DNA of 64,000 bases from Fasciolopsis buskii. Lineage: Eukaryota > Platyhelminthes > Trematoda > Plagiorchiida > Fasciolidae. The notes under the pieces are model-generated. The model had not been told where the DNA came from. It saw nothing but the letters and a program-made list of their open reading frames with translations, and ran no database searches. The stretch is taken from positions 71,171 to 135,170 of the forward strand of contig LUCM01004266.1 in NCBI GenBank assembly GCA_008360955.1, written 5' to 3'. Made by a program: the position numbers and the translations under genes. Positions 12,901-24,900 of this stretch are shown in pieces (positions within the stretch are counted from its first letter, which is position 1; each line of letters begins with the position of its first letter).

Positions 12901-15900
12901 TCGAAGCACCCCGTTTTGTTGTCGTCAGTTCTGAATAATGACGATTTATTATTCAATGTTCTAATCACCCCCACCCAGCAGTGAGTTACTACTGCATTTG
13001 GTCAGTGGGAAGTGGATCCATTTCAACCTTGAAATCATCGACCTCAGTTTCAGGACAGAGCAAGAACTGTAGATCATTCAGAAGAGCTTGATTAACTTAG
13101 TAGTTTCTAATATCAAATAAATAAATGAAGGCAGGTTTTCTTGTTGCATGCTAAATTTTGAGGACACTGAGTCGAGTTTTGTCATTGGGATTTACAAGAG
13201 TTGCTCTTCCTTTCCACATTGCGTTAAAAAAAACGAAATTATGCTCCCCATAATGACGTCCTATGCGTGGGAAAATATGCTGCCAATTATCTACGTAACG
13301 CACTAAAAGATTAAGAAACCTCTTCAATTCTCTAAATTTAATAACATTTGTTTTGGTAAAAAGAAAGACAACTCGTGGCTCTTAAGATAGCATATCTAAA
13401 AGGAAAAGCGACTATGCATACGTAATTTAGAACGAGATGACGAAATTTCGGGTTGATTTTGGTACCCAAATAAACAACGTAAGGGATATATAATTAATGG
13501 TACGTCTAGTTGATTTTACTTGCTTGTACCTGCTCAGATCCACTGACACCTTTTTGTTCATCATGACTGAGTTGTTGCACAAAAGAACTTGCATTTTGTC
13601 ACTTCTCACCCTTCCCTATTTTCCAGCAGAAGCTTACTTTGCTGGTTTATTCAATTTGAATATTCGTATACAAAATGAGTCGTTGTTGTGTACGCTTATT
13701 TTTCCACATGGATTTTCTCATCTCGTCAGTTATGGAAGTTGCCTGTGGGGAGCATGGAGATAATGTCCTTCGACTTGCCTGCGCTGTGCGTCGAGGTGTT
13801 CTGGATGAAACTATTGAGAAACTACTCAAACAAGAACTGGACAGTCCGACTTTGCTGTTACCTTATTCAACTCGGCCTTCTCCCGTTGTTAATGGATGGA
13901 AATGTGGAAACGGTACAACAACCGGAAATACCATTACCTCAGCTGGACCTGAAGTGATTGTGCACGGAGAGGAACTTGTTGCTTTGTCCTCCACAACCCC
14001 GGAAACATCCAGTCATTCTGCTCTAGATGCCGAGGGTGTAGGCGCCGGGGAATCCATTTCTCTTTTGCATCACGTTGTAACAGGATTTGCCAATAAAAGG
14101 GATGTAAGTTCGGTCTCAGATTTGACTGGAACACTTTGGTGCTTCCTGAGGATATCAATGGTAGCGCGTTGCGATTTTCTCTTATTCCAACCTGCTTACA
14201 TCAGCGGAAGGTTTCTTGTAGTAGCTAGTCAAATGCAGGTACTATCGAATTACGCCAGCTGAAAACAAACGTAAAAAATCACAGCAGTATAAAATGAGGT
14301 ATCGAGAAGATGAGTTGGAAAATTGACAACAATCAAACTCTTTGAGTGTTAAAACTGAAAATTTAATGAGGTTAAATGTTTCCTAATTTTTCCTCCATCC
14401 AAATTTCTCATTTATTTTGCCCAAGAAAGCCACTTATTTGAGTGGCCTATTAAAGGCAGGTACCGTTTACCTTGTAAATGACTTTTATCATTTATTTTTG
14501 AAAACAAATGATAAGTGATGTTTAATGATCAGCCAGAGCAGTTTGTTCTCGGTATAATTTTTTTGCCTATGCGCCTAATAATCTCCCAGGTAGATTGGAC
14601 AATCATGTAAAACTGTGTTTTAATAGAATTTAATCAATTATTTTGCGATTATAAATGTAAGAAAGGGGAGATTGCATTTATTGGGAAAATTCTGTCTCAA
14701 ACGTAAAACCCATTGCACTATGATGCGTTCACATTTCGATATGGCAGGACTCGGCAAAGTGATAAAGCAATGTGATTACAGGTTACTGATTTCCAGATAT
14801 TCTTTGTTCTTCTTGCATCCATCCAAACTGAATGTGTTCGGTTCGTTTTGTGACATGTTCTGGCTTCGAATCACCTATGCAAGGCAAGCATTTCAGGTTG
14901 GCAATCTGGTAGCACACTGGCACATTGAGGTGCAAATGTACGTGAGCCGCTTCACCATGGTTCGGCGTTTAGAGTGCAGGTGAATCAAAAAGGGGTAGTT
15001 TTGCATGTGCTGGGACATTTTCCACAACACTGCGCATATATTTTGCTTTCTATGTCATTCGTAACCCATACCCACACAAGTTAGTTGCCATTAATATCAT
15101 CTATACGGGCTGCTACACTATCGCTCTACTCCTTATGGCTTCCGTACACTTGACAACGATTATTCAGTGCGCTTCATTGCCTGTATCTTAGATTCCAATA
15201 AAGTATCAAACGAGTTAACATCATAACTCGATGTTGAACTTACAAAGGTGACACCTGGTGTTTCTTCAAGGCCGGTGGATTGTGGCTGTAGATAAATTTG
15301 ACTGCAGTTTATATGAATGTTATAATTTGGCGAACTCAACATCTTATTAAGTAGAGGAGGTAAACGACCAGCGGGTATAGCAAAACAAATAATCTGATTT
15401 TAAGGCGCTAGCAGTAGATTTAACAGTATCCCAGTGCTATTCGCCCAATAATTTCGTTAATTAACGCAACCACAGTCAGGCACAAATCGGAGTAAACAGA
15501 TGCCGTAAGGTTATTGGCGGTTAGGATACGGCGAATAAAATGACCAGACTATTGACATAGAATAACCCAACAGAAGGAAAGACTGAACACGATTCTAGCT
15601 AAAAAAGCGGGGCATTTAACATTTCAGCGCAAATGATGAAAGGTACTTAATTATTGGACATTGACTTAATCCTAAATCCAAGACGAAAACCCGGGATCCG
15701 ATGAAAAAGCACGATGGACTGATTGCACACAATTCATTTTACAATGGACAGGTCGATTACAGCTGGACAGTACGTAGTGAGACTGTTTCCTAGTATTCAT
15801 GGCGAAACACAAAAATCCACTTTTCTTATTAGGTAGGCTACAAAGAAAACGACTAGCGAAATTAATTTACTCATGTATGAGTTTTGATAATAGGATATTC

Positions 15901-18900
15901 GATATATTTAAAAACTGAAGACGTAACTAGTCATGCCGAATGAACTTCGAATTTATTTTCGATTTTTCGCATAGGAATGCTCAAACTCGTTCCTCAGAGT
16001 GTCTGGCAACGGACCGGTGTCCTCAAAAGTACTTTCAGAAGAACGTTTGCAGAAAGAAAATGAGACCGTGAGTTTCCTGCAAATTTGATCATCAAAGTTG
16101 GATCAATGTTGAGTCAGTTGGATAACCGGTCAAAGAGGATGGGTGTGCCGTAATTTGAGCGGTCTATAGGTCGAGGAAGAGGTCAGCGTTGTTTCGTGGT
16201 TTAATCTACCTGGCAGATTAATTCAATGTGGTTACGATTCTTAACCAGTGAGGACACGGCGTTATTTAAACTACATTTTTCTCATGCATTCGTTCTTTTT
16301 AGACTACGAGTAGAGAAAAGAGGTCAAATATACATTCGATTAGAGGAGAACTTCATGAGTTAACATTATGTATGCACTAGTTTTTAATCGCAATGTAGTG
16401 ATACAATGCACTTCCCATTGGTATACATTATTTGAAACAAGACATTACTACTGTTTTTATTGAATGGTCTCAGTGCAGAATTTTTATTCTCGGTGACACT
16501 AAGTAGTGAGTGTTAGAATCAGGAGAAACCAGCAAAGTATAACATCCTTTTCACGTAGGAAATATTTTATGAAATTGAACGAGACGAACTACACTACAGA
16601 GTGCTCTTGTTTTCTGTATTTTTGTCACCATTGGCTACCAGAAGACGGTTTACAGGTTTACCAAAAAGGATGTGACGCACACTATTCCACCATGATATTG
16701 TTATTACCATCGTTGGAGAAGTCGTAAGATTATAAATCGAGTGATCATTTTCGTGTAACGATCCAATGAATCTACTATTCGGGTATACTAAACGTAACCA
16801 GATCGGGGACTGACCACTATATTAATGTAGCGATGTGAAGACTCATTTCAGCTGAGGCGATGAACATTTAATGGACTTCTGCCTACTGACCTAAGTGCAC
16901 ATTAAGTCGCTTGTTAGCAAGCATGCCCTGCGGTGAGAGCCCTAATGGGCAAGTGGCTTTGTAATCAAAAGCTCGTTTAACGAACTCGAGTTCCCCCATT
17001 GACTAACCTGGTTTATCTAATTAGCCAGGTTAATGACAAATACCACAATGGAGACTAGGAAAATCTCGGACACAAGCCAAAGTGAATTGGAACTAGATTA
17101 TTGGATAAACAAAGATTAACGGGATTGGAAATTTGGTATTGCGAAACCTAGAGAAAAAAATTAACGGAGAATCAATTAGCCAAATGAAGGAATGGAACAT
17201 TGATTCATCTGTCGGCCACTTGCTTCCGACTAACGCATCGATTGCTAACAATTGTCAAATTTGTAGCTTCTTTTGATTTAAGGTGCTTACTTTAGGAATT
17301 GAGAAAACAGAAACCGTAGTAACTCAAACCCCGGCGTTTGGTAAATAAATCACGATGAAGAACGAGTATGGTTCTTCCAAAATCAAATAGTTAAAATGTG
17401 GCTATTTTTTGATTTTCGTCTTCAGGGTTTTCATCATTTCCTTTGCTTTACTGGCACCGGTTTTCTCTATGCGAGTAGTTGAAAAATTCGTCAATGTAAC
17501 TGCTATCGTGTACGTGCCATCACATAAACCAAACTCTTCTACCTGCAACTCAAAGGGGTTTCTTAATGCTGCAGCAAAAGTTCCACGCTGCCCGATTCAC
17601 AGATATTTATATTAAAAAGAATTTGGCCAACAGGCTGAATTCCATGGTTTCATGATCTCTTATGGCGTAGCAACAGGCTGTCCGCAAGTGATGGACTTGT
17701 GTCATGTTGATTAACAAGGCTAGTGGGAGCAATAATTTCTCGTTGTCCCAGACTACATATGCAGTGGTGTAAATACGAATTAATAGAAATAAATGGACGT
17801 TTCTGATAGCCTTTATCTTTCGAAGTGCTCAGCTGGAATTTTGGTAAATTATTTGAGCAAAACAATCTTTCCTAAAGTCGCAGGGAATAATATGCCATGT
17901 TCATGTATAAAAGTGAGGGAAAAATTGAAACAAAAACTATCTCTACTTTTGTGCACTTAATTATTAAGGACACTTTACATCGCATCTAGATATGATATAT
18001 TGATACAAACATCAGTTTCCGTGATATATCTTCTGTACGAATAACTTGATTTACTCTGTGGCTGATACACTTCCCTTTGTTTGGTAGTCAAATGTGTGCG
18101 ATTGAAACAACTTTCTAGTCAAAACTTCGTTTCTCCTGTTGTGCTCTCCAGGTTTATCCATTAGGTGAAAATCATCAATGCGATTTCCATATTCAGCTTT
18201 GTCAATTTAAGGCTTAAATATTGACTGCAGAAATCAACTGAAATATAGGACAGGTGTAAACCTAAACAGCAAGACTCTTTACGATACTAAAACCAGGTTG
18301 AATCAAGGAAGTTTCGGCCAAGTGCATGCGTCCTGAATGTTTTTTCTGTTTTCCCCAATAGTGGGACTTCGGGCTATCTGTTAGTGTGGAAGCTGTTCTC
18401 ACGTGAATAAGCTTGTCGGGGGAGGTGACAGTAAAAACTGGTTGACCTTATTCTGGGTTATTGTCCATAAGATTGTGCCAAAGTCATCGGGACCGAGGTG
18501 CTCTTTGGATGCCCTTTGATTTCCATAAAAACAAATACGTCTTGTGACCGTATGCGGTCGAATGAGGACGAATTATATTAATCCAACTTCCACTGAAATA
18601 GATTAAGGCTAAGAATGATAAAAATCGAAAAATCCTGGAAATTGTTTCAATCATTAGGGAATAGTATTATTAACACCGTGAATAGAGTGATGTTAAACAG
18701 TCTAGTGAATAGTTCCTTTGCATCAACTCTTCGGCCTAAGAGATCCGCCGTGTTGTGAACGGGCATGACGCGGGATATAATGCAAATTTTGGGAGGCCAT
18801 GCACGTGATTGGTGCAGTTAGACTCCGGGATACTAGGTTGGACAACAGGCCCGTTCGGGCTTAGGAGAATGACACACAAGCTAAGGATGTGACAGACGGC

Positions 18901-21900
18901 CCTGCAGAATCAGCCAAATGTTCTGGTTCGCGGATTTATTAGAAGTTCCATGATTTTTGTAGCAGAACCACAGAGGAACGAGGGCGTCCGTCGGAAAGAA
19001 AACCAAAGAAGAGACAACGAACCCGAAAGACTGGGAGAAATGGGCCAACTAGTTTTAACCATTATGAATCACTTTATTATAATGATTAAATACTGGTACT
19101 TACTTGTCAGAGGCCATTTATCGTTCTGGCTTGAATAAGGAGGGTGGAATCCAATTGGGCTCAAGACGATCAACTGAAGTCGCCAAGGTTAACAATCGCG
19201 ATAAATAGATTTTAAGGCTCTACTTATCTGATCATTAACAAAAAGCTGGTGTTTTTTAACGGTGTTCGTAAAACGCGCAAAAGAATCCCAATTACTGTAG
19301 CCATGTTGTATTATGTAAAAAGATTTATAATTGATTTCCGCAAACGACAAATATAGTGGATGTTTTTGAAAGGAAATCGAATGTCTGATTCATGCAACCC
19401 CGTCCGCTGCATCAAGGAGCCCCTGCTGGACTTTGAAAACCACAGGGATTATTGCCTTTTTGACTGTTTCGCAGTTTTACGATAATGAACTAAGTATCTC
19501 ATAATCTTAATTTGCATTTGATTGAGCACCTTCTTATTCGCCTGGATACCTTTGTTATTGTACAACAGCTAAAGTTAGCGTTTCTCCATAAGTGCCAAAA
19601 TGCACAGATCAACAGCATGCAGAATTTGATCGGAACTCAAGCGCATCTTGTCCACCAGAACTACTTCAGTGTATGCTGACAGAACACATTTTTTGCTCAT
19701 ATTCGATTTCAATTATGTAAGGCGTTTCTGGATTGACGGCAAATTGCTGTTTGTTTCATCATCATGCCAAGTTGCACTGCTCTGTAGTCTTCGAACTCTT
19801 GAATTCGAAGTGAAACAATACTTTAAATAGCCATCTATTGGATTTTCATATTTTGAACACATCAGTCATTTTTGCAACACTGATATAAAACTAAAATGCA
19901 TTGGCCCATGAGAACAGCGTGGAGCGGATTCATCAGTTTACTAGCAGGTTGACCCAATCTTGCCATTATCCAGCTGTTTGTGGCAGCATTTTAGGCAAGC
20001 GTTCACATTCATTTTCAAGAATCTGTTTGTGGGAAAATAAGTGATTTTCACAGGTGTAAGGTGTCGAATGTCAAAGTTGCCAATGCGAAAGCTACTAACC
20101 AATACGCCCAAGGCCACTTGCTCCATTCATGCATGGACGCAACCCACGCATATTTACCGCGTATTGCACTACTACCCGAACTACTAGGCCACGCCTAATG
20201 ATGTTCGGACATTTGAGGATCAATGGTTGTGTGCCCAAAGTGCGCGCACACGTGGCACCCGCGACGGTGATCGTCTGCCACTTTGACTGTCAGAGCAAGC
20301 TTCCAGAATGAATCAGTTAATGTCCACTAGTTAGAATTCACGGGCACCATTTATTAGGAAGTTTTGGTTGACAGATTTTTGATAGGTGTAGGATTTATCC
20401 AACTGGAGATAGCCCTCGATTTTCATTGAGAAATGCTGTACTGACAGTCAAATTGCATAAAGTTTGCTATTGTGGATGTTATGTGCTTGCGCAATTTGGG
20501 CGGGTAACCGTTGGTTCCTAAGTGAATTGTCCGTGCACCGTTTGCTTTGACCTCTTAGTTCAGGTGGTAGATCATAGACAGTCAAAATGCGTGGCTTGCT
20601 TTCCTGCATGTGTTTGCATCCCGCCGAGGTCGAAGACCTGTTTGGTCAATTTTGCAAATCTGTAAGTGTTTTTAACTCATACAAAGATAAATGATTTTTT
20701 AATCTTTCTACCATGGATCCGTAGAAAAAACCGCACTACTATCTCAAGGTAGCAGTTTTTAAGATTCCGTAAAAGGTTTCGCACCCGGCTTCACAAGGCG
20801 TTGCCTGCTAGGTGAACAAACAAGAATACCTACTTCATTTTGTAGCAAAAATAATAGCGAATTGTTTTGTGTACTGTATGAAGGTCGATTTCCCGTCCAG
20901 ATTTATCCAGAATGAGGATATAACTCAATCGAATCGCAGGTGAACGAAAGTGAGAATATAACAGGTTGCTCAACCGCGGTTACTTTGGCATTGCATTATC
21001 GAAAAGTTAGAACATGCCGAGTGACACCTTCGGCAAGGTGTACTTCCATCCCACATTTCGGAAAACAGAAGAAGCTTCCATTGTCTATCGCGTTAGCGGC
21101 ATCAAGCGGATTGACCAGCGCACAAAGCTGATGGTAAATTATCGAGAAATACTGAGATAAATTCTGTAAACGTTATCCAATCCACTGCCAAGGAATGTTA
21201 TTAAACCTTAGTTTAACAGTGACGATTTTCAATAACCGTTTTATTCAAGAAATGCCACAATCCGCTGGATGTTCGTACCGATCCTGTAATTGTGAATATT
21301 GTCGATCAGGATTTAAAAATTCCAGCTATTTGATTGAAAAAGATGTACGAATCCAATGTTACGTTGATCGGTTGTGCACCAACGCCCGGAAAGCGTTGTA
21401 CCCCTGATGGGAAACGAACAACAGGCGTGTGAACTGGACCACTGGTCACCGGCTCCGAACGGGGTGTGAACGCTGTATTTTGCCTTACTGGCTTGCAGAT
21501 GTATTCTTTTGGCTCAAGCCGAAGCCCCCCTCCCTCCTAGATACCTCGATGATGAGGCTCGAGGGACCGGGTAATCCAAAAGAAACTATGGATTGCGAAC
21601 GAGAGTCGTTGTCTTGGGGCTGGGGAGAAGGCCGGAATAGTGGGCATGTGGGGTGAACCTTACACGATCTCCATTTTCTCTTCCTCGTATTGGTTTACTT
21701 CCTGGCCTCGGTTCCGATGACATTATTCGTGCAAGCAGATGCGTGTCAAATGTATGCAATACCCAACCTGGTTGGTGGTCACAGAGAAATTTCTTTTGAA
21801 AATCCTTTTACGGCATCAACACACTATTTTGCATACTCGCACTTAAGTGAATGAGAAGGCAATTTCTTCACTTTTATGCTTAAGACATAAATCGAACCAC

Positions 21901-24900
21901 CAATCCAGCTTCCTCGTCCCCTCGTTCTGACGGTTGGCTTTTGTCAAAAGATGAAAACTATCTTACAATCATTGTCTTGATTTCGGCATATGCCCATCCT
22001 ACTTGCGCGCCTCTAATGAATCCAATTAGGTAACGGTTTCAAGTATATCGGGTTCCAGCTTGCCGGCGATCTCTCATACCCGAGGGTTGTCCAATTGTGG
22101 CCTGAATCGTTACCGCTGCAGTCAACATCTGTTTTAAAGTTTGGGTCTATCGCCGTCGCCACCTCTAGCACCTTCAGTCGGTCATCTGGATTCGAGTTCA
22201 ATTCCACGCCAATTAATCAAGTGGGACAGTCAGATGGCCTCTGGCAGGTCAATATGACTGTCAGCTTTCGTCATAGTCAATAGATTTATGTAGACGGGCA
22301 CATTGTCTGCTCTTTCGTATTCGGTCTGAGGAACTAACTCCGTTCGTCTTTGAGATTGTCGCGACAATCAGACCACCTTCAATGTGTCCGAGTAGGCCGC
22401 TTGGCTGATTCCGTACGTGCGTGCTGGCTTGCGGTCGATTTAATTCCAAGCTCGTGCGTTGTAGAGCTGATACCAGAGGGGCTTGCCAGTCGATACTGTT
22501 TTTTCAGTTATGACCGTGGTTCACATCCGTATGACTCCCCGCACCGAAAAATAGCAGTCTTGTACATTTGGCACCAGCTCCTAGTCTTACCCTGTAATGT
22601 CAAAAAATCAATCCTCCAGCGCTAAACAATTTATGGTCACTAGAATCTAAGTCAGCGCTTAGCTGTCCTTGATAATTTGACACTTCGAACGTTATATTCT
22701 CTCCTATTCAGAAGTTGAAATGCGAGATAGTGAAAACGCCTCACTGACGTCGCATAAAAGGACAGGTGAGAATACGGATTAATGAACTTTAATTAGAAAC
22801 CAATCTGATGCGTTAATTTCTTGTTTACATCAAGTAGTCAGTAACTCCGCATTTTAACTAATATATTTGCTTGACTAGGTGAGCACAATCTGGTGTTTTC
22901 TAAGTGCAAAAATCAAGAGCTCTTTTTTGTACCTAGTCGTTCTCAATGAAAATTGAGATAATCGTTGATGATTTTTTATTCCGTAACAAATTATTTTCCC
23001 AACTTTGTCGTAAACGACTTATGGAGAGAAATAATTTAACTTTTTCGGGACAGAACTGTATTACACAAAGAATAGTACCTTTTAGTTTCCGACGGCGTTT
23101 GTGCAGTTATGAATTGCCTGGGTCCACGTAAATTGCAAATATGGGGAAAGTTGAATAGCAGCACGTCGATCGATTCTCTTATCCAACTTGACCATCACCA
23201 ACAAAATGTCCAGTTTCATTTCATGCAACTCAAAATATAAACGTGATAGCGTATAGAAAAATTATACATTTTGCAAATAGACTTTCTAAATTTCGTCTCA
23301 GACTAATTTGCCTGAAAGTTGCTTACATTTCGCGTTTAGAAATTTGGCTTAAAAAGTAAGGAATGTTTACCGCTAGTGAGAAAACCCCACAGGCTAGATA
23401 TCAAAAACCCTTAGTATTCTATTAATTACTTTCACTAAGACGGAAGTCACAAGTAATTGTGAATGATATAATGTTATTGTCACAGCGTTGTTGGTAGATT
23501 TAATGCACCAACGTTTCGACTACCGTGGGTAGTCTTTCTCAAGGCAAGTCTTACAATCAAAAATAAAATTTGCCTTCAGAAAGACTACCCACGGTAGTCG
23601 AAACGTTGACGAATTGCATCTACCAACAACCATTTAATAACACAGTGTTATTAACATTGTATCATTCACAATTAAAATCAGTGCATGGATCACCGATTTT
23701 TCAATACACTCCTTACGTCCTGAGGTCATAAGTGGTTTAAACTAATTTTCAGTACTCTTGGAAGTCGTTTGTCATATGAATTTCGACTGTGCAACGGCTG
23801 ACAAACGTTGAACACTCCAAATGTTTACGGACACCTAACTTAGTAGATTTGAATTCGTACGTGCTTTTAGCTTCGCAAAAAAATCTGGACGGCATCTAAG
23901 ATTGGTTTGTAGGCCTTCCAATTTCGAGTTTTATATCTTCGTGCCTGCTTTAAAATTTCATAAATTTAACCTACAAAATTAGTTGCCGTTTATTATATGA
24001 CGCACACTGTTTAGTTTTGACTTTAAAAGTTCGATCACTCACAGTTGATTTTACTAAAGCCTATGCATTCTCGAACTTTTCATCGAAAAAATTACTTTGG
24101 TCGTTCTTTCCACGCAACAATTCTGGTGGTTGTTTGTCATCCACTCATGAGTATCCACCCTCGCTATTTTTGTTTGCGGAGTAGGACAAGAGGATGTCTC
24201 GGCTACTGATCTACATTTTTATTTAGTCAGCAACTAGTCCATTAAACTTTCCAAAAGGTGTAGTTTATGGGACTGATTTCGGTATCTCACGCTTTTATGA
24301 AGTTATAGTAATTATTTTGGGAAACGGAATATTCAGTTCCAATAGATTTCGGCGTAAATCACTTTTCTGTTTCACTGTTGTTATCAAAGTACAGGGTTCT
24401 GATTCATTGGAGCCGTTCTGTACGATCGATGCTTCACTGCAGTTTTATCGTCTAGGGGGGATGGAAAACTTGGATGTTTTCTAAAGAATACGCATTTTGA
24501 ACTAAACCTCCGAGACCCACCTTCCTAATTTGTTCTTTTATCGTTGAATTTTGATTCTCCCAGGCAGCGATATTTTAGTATAAATCCCTGGAAGTACTAG
24601 ATTCCCGTAAGGCGTCACCGTTATTCCGCTAATCAGATACGCGCCATGTACTATTACCAATCACATTAGTGGAATCCTGTCGAACAGATATGTTTTACTG
24701 GAAAAACTGAGAGTTCCAGAGTTTAATAATGGACGGACTCACTGATCGAAATGATTTAGGTCGCCTAACACTTTTGACTTCAACTTCAAAAAGGATTTAT
24801 TTTTCGTAACAATATCCCTAAATGACTAGGTGACATCTGTCCAGTTCTTAGGACGATTTGCCATTCAGTTAGGCACTTGAGCCATTGGTACAGAGGGTTT

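Larger units (their letters stand above)
3922..13729. other. 9.8-kb ABCG intron, mostly featureless
   Basis: It contains the dispersed repeat at 8.6-8.8 kb and low-complexity stretches near 10 kb. All longer open frames (for example 5860-6171, 7223-7507, 11777-12088) lack recognisable domains and flanking splice context. Confidence 0.7.

Noticed and set aside
13675..14262. 195-residue continuous open frame as a stand-alone gene
   Set aside because: Only 13,730-14,103 is coding. It is an exon with an acceptor and a donor inside the frame, and the rest is intron read-through.
21660..21790. Hydrophobic stretch after the nested candidate as a signal peptide exon
   Set aside because: The frame ([13 protein letters not shown]) has no start or splice support and another frame looks equally coding, so there is no basis to choose.
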